From assembly GCA_019233165.1 (NCBI GenBank), contig JAFAMS010000093.1, positions 1 through 9,338 on the forward strand: DNA of 9,338 nucleotides, written 5' to 3'. Below the pieces are notes generated by a model. That model was not told the DNA's origin, ran no database searches, and saw nothing but the letters and a program-made list of their open reading frames with translations. The DNA comes from Vulcanimicrobiota bacterium. GTDB lineage: Bacteria > Vulcanimicrobiota > Vulcanimicrobiia > Vulcanimicrobiales > Vulcanimicrobiaceae. A program made the translations under genes and the position numbers. Each line of letters begins with the position of its first letter. The first letter of the stretch is position 1. This document shows positions 1 to 6,712 of this stretch, in pieces.

Positions 1-64
1 CGTCGATGAGCGGCGCGACGACCGGGATGAGAGCGTTGGCCTTATAGGGCGAAAACAATTTCAT
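1..64 (-). CDS. 5' end of an unidentified gene, cut by the window edge
   Basis: An ATG on the minus strand at 64 opens a frame that stays open to the window edge (21 codons, beginning MKLFSPYKANALIPVV). Almost all codons after the first few end in G or C, as in the surrounding genes, whereas the plus-strand frame over the same bases has fewer. The upstream bases contain only a weak GGGA-like ribosome site. If real, the gene is divergent from rapZ with only 15 bp between the two start codons, so each promoter would lie inside the other gene. I do not recognise the protein; 21 residues are too few to name a family. The alternative is that this is simply rapZ leader sequence. Confidence 0.4.
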   Translation of the reverse strand, partial: MKLFSPYKANALIPVVAPLID

Positions 65-79
65 GGACGATCCCACGGG

Positions 80-943
80 ATGAGCATCCGGCGTTTTGTC
101 ATCGTAACGGGGCTTTCCGGCGCGGGCAAGAGCCGAGCGATGGAAGCGTTCGAGGATCTCGGATTTTATTGCCTGGACAACCTGCCGCCTGCGCTGCTCG
201 GCGACGTCGTCCGCCTCGCCGAAAAAGCCGGACGCGACGCTATCGCGATCGCGCCGGACGTTCGTACCGCGGGTCCTTTCGGCGAGATCGCCGAGTCCGT
301 CGCGAGCGTCGCGGCCGCCTCCAACGGCGCCCCACCCGAGATTCTCTTTCTCGATGCAACCGACGACACGCTCATCCGCCGCTTCAGCGAGACGCGGCGG
401 CGTCACCCACTTGCCGGCGAGCGCCTTACTGAGTCGATTGCGGGCGAACGCTCGGCGCTGGTCGCCCTCCGCGACCGGGCCGACCACGTTTGGGATACCA
501 GCGCACTGACGCCTTCGCAGCTCCGAGCGCGAATCATCGAAACATTCGCTCGCGAGTCCGAGACCGAGCGGCTTCACGTCACGCTGATCTCGTTCGGTTA
601 CAAGCACGGGCTCCCCCTCGACGCGGACCTCGTCTTCGATCTTCGGTTCCTGCCGAACCCCTACTACGTCGACGAACTGCGCGAGCTGTGCGGAAACGAC
701 GAGCCGGTCGCGGCGTATCTTCGCGGCCTCCCCCAAACCAAAGAGTTTCTCGAGCGCCTCGAATCGCTGCTCGATTTCTTGCTTCCGCAGTACAAGGCAC
801 AAGGCAAGCTGCAGCTTACGATCGCACTCGGCTGCACCGGCGGCCGTCATCGTTCGGTCTTCGTCGCAGCGGAGCTCGCAGCGCACTTGCGAACGAACGG
901 CGCGCTCGAGGTCGACCTCGTCGAGCGGGACCTCGACCGCTGA
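80..943 (+). CDS. rapZ: RapZ/YvcJ-family nucleotide-binding protein (RNase adapter family)
   Basis: This 287-residue protein has the full length and domain order of the RapZ/YvcJ family. A Walker A motif GLSGAGKS lies at residues 11-18, followed by the family signature DNLP (33-36), a Walker B-like LFLDA (89-93) and RFSETRRRHPL (101-111). The C-terminal half carries SFGYKHGLP (171-179), FDLRFLPNP (186-194) and IALGCTGGRHRSV (248-260), the part that in E. coli RapZ senses glucosamine-6-phosphate and binds the sRNAs GlmY/GlmZ. In Gram-positives YvcJ hydrolyses GTP and is linked to competence and other phenotypes; which role applies here cannot be read from sequence. The ATG at 80 places the N-terminus MSIRRFVIVTGLSG exactly where homologues start, although the ribosome site is weak. 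Its stop overlaps the yvcK start (TGATG at 941-945), implying coupled translation. Confidence 0.96.
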   Translation: MSIRRFVIVTGLSGAGKSRAMEAFEDLGFYCLDNLPPALLGDVVRLAEKAGRDAIAIAPDVRTAGPFGEIAESVASVAAASNGAPPEILFLDATDDTLIRRFSETRRRHPLAGERLTESIAGERSALVALRDRADHVWDTSALTPSQLRARIIETFARESETERLHVTLISFGYKHGLPLDADLVFDLRFLPNPYYVDELRELCGNDEPVAAYLRGLPQTKEFLERLESLLDFLLPQYKAQGKLQLTIALGCTGGRHRSVFVAAELAAHLRTNGALEVDLVERDLDR

Positions 944-2289
944 TGCGCGACCGCGCGCGCAGCGTTCTGCGCTGGTTTTATCCCGGACTCGGCGTCAAAC
1001 GCTGGCTGCTCATCGCAATAATCGGTGCGATCCTGTTCGTCAACGGCGTCAGCCGCTGGCTTACGGCCGAGGGCGCACACCTCGAGATCAACACCTGGGT
1101 CGATGAGATCCTCGACGACTACATGCCGATCCAATGGCTGCAGTGGATCTTGATGGCCGGCGGAGCGCTGATGGTCGTGATCGGGATGCGGCAATGGATG
1201 CGCTCGATCGTCAACGCGCTCACCCCCGACCGTAAGGACCGGATCGTCGACGCGCTCTTCGAGTCGCGCTTGCGCGCCGGTTACCGTATCGTCGCGCTCG
1301 GCGGTGGAACCGGGCTCTCGACGCTTTTGCGCGGGCTCAAGCGGCACACGCTGAACATCACCGCGGTCGTTACCGTCAGCGACGACGGCGGCAGCTCGGG
1401 CCGCCTGCAACGCGAGCTCGGGATCCTTCCACCGGGCGACGTTCGAAACTGTCTGGTCGCGCTCGCCGACGACGAAGCGATGGTCACCGACCTCTTCCGG
1501 TATCGCTTTCACGAGGGCGACGGGCTGTCGGGGCACTCGTTCGGGAATCTCTTCCTCGCAGCGATGACCGGGATCACCGGAAACTTCGACGTCGCCGTCA
1601 AGGAATCGAGCCGCGTCCTCAACATCAAAGGCCGCGTCTTGCCGGCGACGCTCGCCGTCACGTGGCTGCGGGCGACGATGAGCGACGGACGAGTGATCGA
1701 AGGCGAAACGGAGATCACGCAAGCCGGCGGCTCGATAAAGTCCATCTCGCTGGAGCCCGCGCACGCGGCACCGCTCGCCGAGGTGATCGAGGCGATCCGC
1801 AATGCCGACGCGATCGTCTTGGGGCCCGGCTCCCTCTACACGTCGATCATTCCAAATCTGCTCGTCGACCGAATCGCGCGCGAGGTCGAGCGCTCGAGTG
1901 CCGTCAAGATCTTCGTCAGCAACGTTATGACCCAGCCGGGTGAGACCGACGGCTTCTCCGCGTCGAAGCATCTCGAAGTTTTGCTCGAGCACGCCGGCGC
2001 GAAAGTCTGCGACTACATGATCGTCAACAGTCAGCCGCCGAAACGCCTGCGCGATTTGTATGCGGAGGAAGGCCAGGTCTGGGTAGAGCCCGACGTCGAC
2101 AACGTTCGTAAACTCGGCGTTCGTCCGATCGTTGCCGACGTCATCGGAGAGACGACGAACGTGCGCCACGACCCCGAGCGGCTCGCGCAAGTCGTCACCA
2201 ACTTGATCGACGAAGCGATCGCCGACCGCGCGACATTCGTCAAGCGAGCGCCAGCGCCCGCGCGAGACGAGCGGCCGCTGCTTCGATGA
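943..2289 (+). CDS. yvcK: YvcK-family UDP-sugar/gluconeogenesis factor with N-terminal membrane anchor
   Basis: This 448-residue protein belongs to the YvcK/CofD-like family. In Bacillus and mycobacteria it binds UDP-GlcNAc and is needed for normal growth and envelope synthesis on gluconeogenic carbon sources. The core has VALGGGTGLSTLLRGL (117-132), VSDDGGSSGRL (145-155), GDVRNCLVALAD (165-176), HSFGNLFLAAM (198-208), IVLGPGSLYTSIIPNL (291-306) and SNVMTQPGETDGFSA (326-340). About 115 residues precede the core and contain two hydrophobic segments (about 20-40 and 64-84), giving a predicted N-in, C-in hairpin that tethers the core to the inner face of the membrane. Bacillus YvcK is shorter and soluble. 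A much longer open frame runs back through rapZ, but ATG 943 fits the 1-nt overlap with the rapZ stop and the known WFYPGLGVKRW type of N-terminus. The usual third partner whiA does not follow. The last 50 bp are also coding on the other strand. Confidence 0.95.
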   Translation: MRDRARSVLRWFYPGLGVKRWLLIAIIGAILFVNGVSRWLTAEGAHLEINTWVDEILDDYMPIQWLQWILMAGGALMVVIGMRQWMRSIVNALTPDRKDRIVDALFESRLRAGYRIVALGGGTGLSTLLRGLKRHTLNITAVVTVSDDGGSSGRLQRELGILPPGDVRNCLVALADDEAMVTDLFRYRFHEGDGLSGHSFGNLFLAAMTGITGNFDVAVKESSRVLNIKGRVLPATLAVTWLRATMSDGRVIEGETEITQAGGSIKSISLEPAHAAPLAEVIEAIRNADAIVLGPGSLYTSIIPNLLVDRIAREVERSSAVKIFVSNVMTQPGETDGFSASKHLEVLLEHAGAKVCDYMIVNSQPPKRLRDLYAEEGQVWVEPDVDNVRKLGVRPIVADVIGETTNVRHDPERLAQVVTNLIDEAIADRATFVKRAPAPARDERPLLR

Positions 2290-3334
2290 GCGCCGGCGCG
2301 TCCCGCATCGCTTCGGCGAGCGCGACGGGACGCGCGAGGATCGGGATACAGACAACGCCGCGTCTCGCAAGCGCCTCTTCCGCCGAGGCGTCGACCGAGC
2401 CGCCGAACGCGACGACCGGGACGCCGGCGCGCGCCGCATAGCGGGCAACGCCGTCGACGGTCTTCCCGTGGAGCGTCTGAAGATCGATCGCGCCCTCGCC
2501 GGTGATGCAAAGCGACGCGCCGGCAAGCGTTGCTGCGAGGCCGCGCAGTTCGGCGACGATCTCGATCCCGGGACGAATCGTTCCGCCGAGCGCCAGAAGC
2601 GCGAAGCCCGTTCCGCCGGCAGCGCCGGCGCCCGGTTCCCCACGCAGGTCGCGGCCGAGCGCGCGTGCGAGCGCGTCCGCGGTCTGCGAGAGCGCGGCGT
2701 CGAGTTTCGGGACGTCGCCGGGTCCCGCTCCCTTCTGCGGACCGAAAACCGCCGAAGCTCCCTCGGGGCCGCATAACGGGTTGTCGACGTCCGAGGCGAT
2801 CTTCAGGGTCGTCGATCGTAGTCGCGGATCGAGCTCGCTCAGATCGACCGCGCGAATCCCATGCAACGCATCCGGCGGATCGGTTCGCGCGCCGAGCGCC
2901 CGCAATAAACCGATCCCAGCGTCGTTGACGGCGCTCCCTCCGATCCCCACAACGATCTCGCGCGCGCCGGCGTCGAGCGCTGCGCGGATCAGCTCGCCGG
3001 TCCCTCGCGAGTCGGCGCGCCACGGATCGCGCTCCGCGTCGGCGAGCAGAACCAAGCCGCTCGCGCCGGCCAGCTCGACGATCGCGCGCTCCCCGTCGAG
3101 CGCGAAGCGCGCCTCGATCGGCCGTCCGAGCGGATCGTGCACCGTCGCCGTTCGCGGCTGGGCTCCACCCTCGAGAAAGAGCTCGACGGTCCCGTCGCCG
3201 CCGTCGGCGAGGGGAAGCTCTACGATTTCTGCAGCGGAGATGACGCGGCGGATCCCGCGAGCGATCGCGGAGGCCACCTCGTATGCGCCCGCGCTCCCCT
3301 TGAACTTGTCCGGCGCGACGACGGTGCGGCGCAG
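2240..3334 (-). CDS. Glycerate 2-kinase (GlxK/GarK type), apparently starting at CTG
   Basis: Glycerate kinase phosphorylates D-glycerate with ATP (family product 2-phosphoglycerate), joining glycolate/glyoxylate or sugar-acid breakdown to lower glycolysis. Counting from the CTG start (364 residues), motifs are VVAPDKFKGS (5-14), ELPLADGGDGT (39-49), GIGGSAVNDAGIGLLRALG (130-148), ASDVDNPLCGPEGA (180-193) with VFGPQKGA (196-203), PGAGAAGGTGFALLALGG (234-251) and ITGEGAIDLQTLHGKT (277-292). The first standard start codon is GTG at 3277, but it would remove the conserved PDKFKGS loop, which is plainly encoded upstream. The frame closes at a TGA near 3367, leaving only CTG at 3334 or ATA at 3355 as possible starts. 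No clear ribosome site precedes either, so coupling to the lipoprotein gene ending 13 bp earlier is likely. A sequencing error is the main alternative. The 3' end overlaps yvcK by 50 bp on the opposite strand. Confidence 0.9.
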   Translation of the reverse strand: MRRTVVAPDKFKGSAGAYEVASAIARGIRRVISAAEIVELPLADGGDGTVELFLEGGAQPRTATVHDPLGRPIEARFALDGERAIVELAGASGLVLLADAERDPWRADSRGTGELIRAALDAGAREIVVGIGGSAVNDAGIGLLRALGARTDPPDALHGIRAVDLSELDPRLRSTTLKIASDVDNPLCGPEGASAVFGPQKGAGPGDVPKLDAALSQTADALARALGRDLRGEPGAGAAGGTGFALLALGGTIRPGIEIVAELRGLAATLAGASLCITGEGAIDLQTLHGKTVDGVARYAARAGVPVVAFGGSVDASAEEALARRGVVCIPILARPVALAEAMRDAPALIEAAAARLARALALA

Positions 3335-3347
3335 CCGAGGAGGGGCG

Positions 3348-3677
3348 CTACTTATAGAGGCTGACGTTCAGCAGGTAACGATCGCCCGAGGCGACCGTCC
3401 CTTGATCCGTGCGCGAGGTGTATCCACTCGCCGAGGTCACCGCCGAGAAGGGGCCGATCGGGACGTTGGCGACCGCATACGCTCCGTTCGCGCCGCTCGT
3501 AGCCGACAGAACTGAATCGATCAGCACGGTCGCGCCGGATAGCGGCTGGCCGGTCGCCCCGTCGTACACCACGCCGTAAATCGTCGCGTAGTTTTGCTGT
3601 GGTGGGACCGCGGGCGAATTGCAGCCGGCTAAAACCGGTACGAGGAGCGCGATCAAGAAAGCCCTGCGCCGCTGCAT
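3348..3677 (-). CDS. Small lipoprotein with carboxypeptidase-regulatory-like beta-sandwich domain
   Basis: This 109-residue protein starts with a lipoprotein signal: three arginines at 3-5, a hydrophobic stretch (6-17) and the lipobox LAGC ending at Cys19. After a short proline-rich linker, residues 31-109 match the pattern of carboxypeptidase-regulatory-like (transthyretin/CnaB-like) domains. These are GVVYDGATGQPLSGATVLI (35-53), GANGAYAVANVPIG (62-75) and a terminal strand ending NVSLYK. Such domains are usually surface adhesion, stalk or substrate-binding modules without catalytic residues; here it is the whole mature protein, so a structural or binding role is inferred and the ligand is unknown. 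A clear ribosome site GGAAAGG lies 7 nt before the ATG. It sits 15 bp after the DUF5069 gene and 13 bp before the glycerate kinase start, so the three are probably one transcript. Confidence 0.85.
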   Translation of the reverse strand: MQRRRAFLIALLVPVLAGCNSPAVPPQQNYATIYGVVYDGATGQPLSGATVLIDSVLSATSGANGAYAVANVPIGPFSAVTSASGYTSRTDQGTVASGDRYLLNVSLYK

Positions 3678-3684
3678 CGCGGCG

Positions 3685-3691
3685 CCTTTCC
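3685..3691 (-). promoter_or_regulatory. Ribosome binding site of the lipoprotein gene
   Basis: GGAAAGG lies 7 nt before the ATG at 3677, in the 15-bp gap after the DUF5069 stop. It supports the lipoprotein being an independently initiated gene within the operon. Confidence 0.7.
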
Positions 3692-3692
3692 G

Positions 3693-4046
3693 TCAGGCCG
3701 GAACGACGCCCTCCTCGGCGTCCTGGCGATCTAGGTTCGCCACCTTTTCGGCCTGCAGCCAGCGGTTCGCGGCTTCGCGCTTGTCGTCGGAGACACGCGC
3801 GCGGACCCACTCCACAATCTCCTCATCGGTATTGCGGCTCGAGATTGCCGCGTCGAACGCGTTCGACGTAATCCCCCAACGATCGAAGACGCCGCGGTCC
3901 ATCGGACACGGATAGATATAATCGTGAATCGTGCCGTCGCGGGCCGCGCGAGCCTTGTCGAACACGCGTGCCAGCCACATGAAGCCGCCTAATGCCTCGC
4001 GGCCGCGGCGCGGAAACGTCGTCCCATTCCGAAAATCGGTTGGCAT
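3693..4046 (-). CDS. DUF5069-domain protein of unknown function
   Basis: This 117-residue soluble protein matches the DUF5069 pattern. It has a basic N-terminal FPRRGREALGGFMWLARVFD (11-30), then KARAARDGT (31-39), the YPCPMDRGVF signature (45-54) with Cys47, and TDEEIVEWVRAR (73-84) near the C-terminus. No biochemical function is established for the family, and I see no signal peptide or membrane segment. An in-frame ATG at 4145 would add 33 residues, but those look unlike the family and would overlap the divergent CBS gene. The ATG at 4046 has a good ribosome site (GAAAGGG, 5 nt upstream) and gives the family N-terminus. It is first in a probable operon with the lipoprotein and glycerate kinase genes. 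The 78-bp gap to the divergent CBS gene should hold both promoters. Confidence 0.88.
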   Translation of the reverse strand: MPTDFRNGTTFPRRGREALGGFMWLARVFDKARAARDGTIHDYIYPCPMDRGVFDRWGITSNAFDAAISSRNTDEEIVEWVRARVSDDKREAANRWLQAEKVANLDRQDAEEGVVPA

Positions 4047-4051
4047 TGACA

Positions 4052-4058
4052 CCCTTTC
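4052..4058 (-). promoter_or_regulatory. Ribosome binding site fixing the DUF5069 start
   Basis: GAAAGGG on the minus strand lies 5 nt before the ATG at 4046. It supports this start over the longer ATG at 4145, which has no comparable site. Confidence 0.7.
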
Positions 4059-4124
4059 TTTCGTCCGCCGGGTGCACTCCAAAACGCAGGCTGCCCCCGC
4101 TCGGTTGCGGAAGGCGCTAGCGCG

Positions 4125-5552
4125 ATGTCCGCTGCGACCCCGCAAGCCTCACCCGGCCCAACCTCCGTCTCCCACCGGTCGACTGCCGCCCACGGCGGCT
4201 ACTATCAGGACGCACTCGAAGCGGTCGGGCGCACGCCGCTCGTTCGGCTCAACAAGGTCGTCGGCGATGCGAAGTGCCTCGTCCTCGCCAAGATCGAGTA
4301 CGTCAACCCGGGCGGGAGCGTCAAGGACCGTCCCGCCGTCGCAATGATCGCGGACGCGGAGCGGCGCGGGATCCTCGGTCCGGGTGCAACGATCATCGAA
4401 GCCACGAGCGGGAACACCGGAACCGGACTGGCGATGGCCGCCGCGATCCGCGGGTATCGATGCATCCTCGTCATGCCTGACAAGATGTCAAAGGAAAAGA
4501 TCGACTTGCTGCGAGCGTACGGCGCCGAGGTCGTCGTGACTCCGACGAACGTTCCGAACGATTCGCCGGAGTCGTATTATTCGGTCGCTGCCAGGCTTGC
4601 CGCCGAGATTCCCGGTGCGATCATCCCCGACCAGTGGCACAACCACATGAACCCGGACGCGCATTACTTGTCGACCGGTCCCGAAATCTGGGAGCAAACA
4701 CAGGGAGCCGTCACCCACTTCGTTTCCGGGATGGGCACCGGCGGGACGATCTCCGGTACCGCGCGCTTTCTCAAAGAGAAGAACGCGAAAATCCACGTTA
4801 CCGGCGCCGATCCGGAGGGCTCGATCTACTCGGGCGACACGCCAAAGTCGTACAAAGTCGAGGGGATCGGGATGTCCTATCTGCCGCAGACGGTCGACAT
4901 GCGCGTCATCGACCGGATCATGCGCATCTCGGACAAAGAATCGTTTCTGATGGCGCGCCGCATCGCGCGCGAAGAGGGGCTTCTCGTCGGAGGTTCCTCC
5001 GGGACGGCGGTCGCGGCGGCGGTTCGCGTCGCGCAAGAGTTGCCTGCGGAAGCGGTCCTCGTCGTCGTGATGCCCGATTCCGGGCGCGGCTACATGTCGA
5101 AGATCTTCAATGACGAGTGGATGATCGCGAACGGGTTTTTGGAGGACTCGAAACAAAAAGCCACCGTCGGCGACGTGCTGCGCAACAAGCAGCCGCTTCC
5201 GCCGATGATCGCGATCGGCGAGGACGATGTGGTCAAGCACGCGCTCGACCTCCTGCGCGAGCACGAGATCTCGCAGCTTCCCGTCATGCACGGCGATCAG
5301 GTGATCGGAAGCGTCAACGACGTCGCCGTGATGCGTGCCGTTTTCGATCATGCCGATTTGATCCACGAGCCCGTGAAGAACGTCATGGGCAGCCCGTTCC
5401 CGATGCTCGATGCCGGCGCCGACGTCGATCAAGCGTACAAACTGCTCACGCTCGCGAACTCCGCGATCGTGGTCACCGAGCGCGGGAAGCCGGTCGGAGT
5501 CGTCACCCGTCAAGACGTGATCAGCTTCCTCTCTTCCATCACCGAAGGGTAA
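4125..5552 (+). CDS. cbs: Cystathionine beta-synthase, PLP fold plus tandem CBS domains
   Basis: This enzyme condenses L-homocysteine with L-serine to cystathionine, the first step of reverse transsulfuration. The catalytic part (about 24-340) has the PLP lysine in NPGGSVKDRPA (Lys67), the substrate loop SGNTGTGLA (95-103), the phosphate cup GMGTGGTISG (202-211) and GGSSGTA (289-295). PDSGRGYMSKIFNDEW (317-332) is typical of true CBS rather than cysteine synthase. Two CBS domains follow (about 344-404 and 417-473), as in the human and mycobacterial enzymes, where they form a regulatory module. The human N-terminal heme segment is absent; only about 24 low-complexity residues precede the fold. 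Two active-site tyrosines are replaced (Trp171, Met250). ATG 4125 has GGAAGG ten nt upstream. The CGL/CGS gene starts 2 nt after the stop. O-acetylserine- or cysteine-using side reactions remain possible. Confidence 0.94.
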   Translation: MSAATPQASPGPTSVSHRSTAAHGGYYQDALEAVGRTPLVRLNKVVGDAKCLVLAKIEYVNPGGSVKDRPAVAMIADAERRGILGPGATIIEATSGNTGTGLAMAAAIRGYRCILVMPDKMSKEKIDLLRAYGAEVVVTPTNVPNDSPESYYSVAARLAAEIPGAIIPDQWHNHMNPDAHYLSTGPEIWEQTQGAVTHFVSGMGTGGTISGTARFLKEKNAKIHVTGADPEGSIYSGDTPKSYKVEGIGMSYLPQTVDMRVIDRIMRISDKESFLMARRIAREEGLLVGGSSGTAVAAAVRVAQELPAEAVLVVVMPDSGRGYMSKIFNDEWMIANGFLEDSKQKATVGDVLRNKQPLPPMIAIGEDDVVKHALDLLREHEISQLPVMHGDQVIGSVNDVAVMRAVFDHADLIHEPVKNVMGSPFPMLDAGADVDQAYKLLTLANSAIVVTERGKPVGVVTRQDVISFLSSITEG

Positions 5553-5554
5553 CC

Positions 5555-6712
5555 GTGCGCTTCTCCACACGCGCGATCCACGCCGGGCAGGATCCCGATC
5601 CTGCGACCGGCGCGACGATCGTTCCGATCTACCAAACCTCGACCTACACGCTCGAAGCGGTCGGCGTCACGAAAGGGTACGACTACAGCCGGACGGTCAA
5701 CCCGACGCGCGTCGCGCTCGAGCGGCAGCTCGCCGCCCTGGAAGACGCCCGCCATTGCAGTGCGTTCGGCAGTGGAATGGCGGCGACGGCCGCGGTGCTC
5801 AACCTTCTGGGCGCGGGGGATCACGTCGTCGTCACCGACGACCTGTACGGCGGTACCTACCGGCTCTTCTCTCGGGTCCTCTCGCGCTACGGGCTCGAGT
5901 TTACGTACGTCGATATGTCCGATCTCACCGAGATCCGAGCCGCCGTCCGCCCGAACACGAAGCTGTTCTGGGTCGAGACGCCGACGAATCCGCTTCTCAA
6001 GCTGATCGACGTTCGCGCCGTCGCGGAGCTCCGGCGCCCCGGCCAGATCGTGGCCGTCGACAACACCTTCGCGACGCCATACCTGCAGTCACCGCTCGCG
6101 CTCGGTGCGGACGTCGTCGTTCACTCGACTACGAAATACATCGGCGGCCACAGCGATGCGATCGGCGGCGCGGCGATGACCAACGACGACGCGATCGCGG
6201 AGACGATCAAATTCCACCAAAACGCCGTCGGTGGCGTCCCCGGACCGATGGATGCCTACCTGGTGATGCGCGGGGCCAAGACGCTGGCGCTGCGGATGCG
6301 CGAGCACGACCGCAACGCGCAGGCTGTCGCCGAGTTTCTCGCGGCCTCGCCTGACGTCGAACGCGTGAACTATCCCGGACTCGAAACGCACCCGCAGCAC
6401 GCGCTCGCCAAGCGCCAGATGCGCGGGTTCGGCGGGATGCTCTCGTTCGCGCTCCGCGGCCCCGCGCAGCGCGCGCTCGATTTCGTGAAATGCACCAAGC
6501 TCTTCAGCTTGGCCGAGAGCTTGGGCGGCGTCGAATCGCTAATCTCGATCCCGTCCCGCATGACGCACGGCTCGATCCCCAAGGAGGAACGCGAGCGCCG
6601 CGGCGTCACGGACGGACTCGTCCGCCTCTCGGTCGGGATCGAAGACGTCGAGGACCTCATCGAAGATCTCGGCCAAGCACTCGAACAAACGCGAGAATTG
6701 GCACTGCGCTGA
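5555..6712 (+). CDS. Cystathionine gamma-lyase / gamma-synthase (Cys/Met PLP family), GTG start
   Basis: This 385-residue PLP enzyme belongs to the Cys/Met metabolism family. It has YSR (44-46; phosphate contacts from the partner subunit), DDLYGGTYRL (95-104; Tyr98 stacks on PLP), ETPTNPLLKL (141-150), VDNTFATPYLQSPL (168-181; Asp169 binds the pyridine nitrogen), and HSTTKYIGGHSD (190-201) with Schiff-base Lys194. SLAESLGGVESLIS and SRMTHGSI near the C-terminus carry the glutamate shared by cystathionine gamma-lyase and gamma-synthase and missing in methionine gamma-lyase. Beside a CBS gene, the lyase direction (cystathionine to cysteine, 2-oxobutyrate and ammonia) is most likely, but lyase and synthase cannot be separated safely from sequence. 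The only well-placed start is GTG 5555, two nt after the CBS stop, with GAAGGG overlapping that stop. A longer open frame runs upstream through CBS but is shadow. Confidence 0.92.
   Translation: MRFSTRAIHAGQDPDPATGATIVPIYQTSTYTLEAVGVTKGYDYSRTVNPTRVALERQLAALEDARHCSAFGSGMAATAAVLNLLGAGDHVVVTDDLYGGTYRLFSRVLSRYGLEFTYVDMSDLTEIRAAVRPNTKLFWVETPTNPLLKLIDVRAVAELRRPGQIVAVDNTFATPYLQSPLALGADVVVHSTTKYIGGHSDAIGGAAMTNDDAIAETIKFHQNAVGGVPGPMDAYLVMRGAKTLALRMREHDRNAQAVAEFLAASPDVERVNYPGLETHPQHALAKRQMRGFGGMLSFALRGPAQRALDFVKCTKLFSLAESLGGVESLISIPSRMTHGSIPKEERERRGVTDGLVRLSVGIEDVEDLIEDLGQALEQTRELALR

Noticed and set aside
42..48. TTATAGG as a -10 box for rapZ.
   Set aside because: No -35-like element 16-18 bp upstream, and the bases are read as codons of the possible divergent gene.
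847..2643. Long minus-strand open frame (598 codons) across yvcK.
   Set aside because: Antisense shadow of yvcK and glycerate kinase in GC-rich DNA; arginine-rich translation with no recognisable domain, while the other strand encodes well-conserved families.
4046..4074. TTGACA at 4046-4051 as a -35 box for the cbs operon.
   Set aside because: At 16-18 bp spacing the sequence is GC-rich (CGGGTG-like) with no -10 resemblance, and the box overlaps the DUF5069 start codon.
4047..4145. Longer DUF5069 start at 4145.
   Set aside because: It would overlap the cbs coding region and add a basic, non-conserved extension, while ATG 4046 has a strong ribosome site and the family N-terminus.
4488..5570. 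Minus-strand open frame of 360 codons opposite cbs.
   Set aside because: Arg/Asp/His-rich low-complexity translation typical of antisense frames; cbs is unmistakable on the plus strand.
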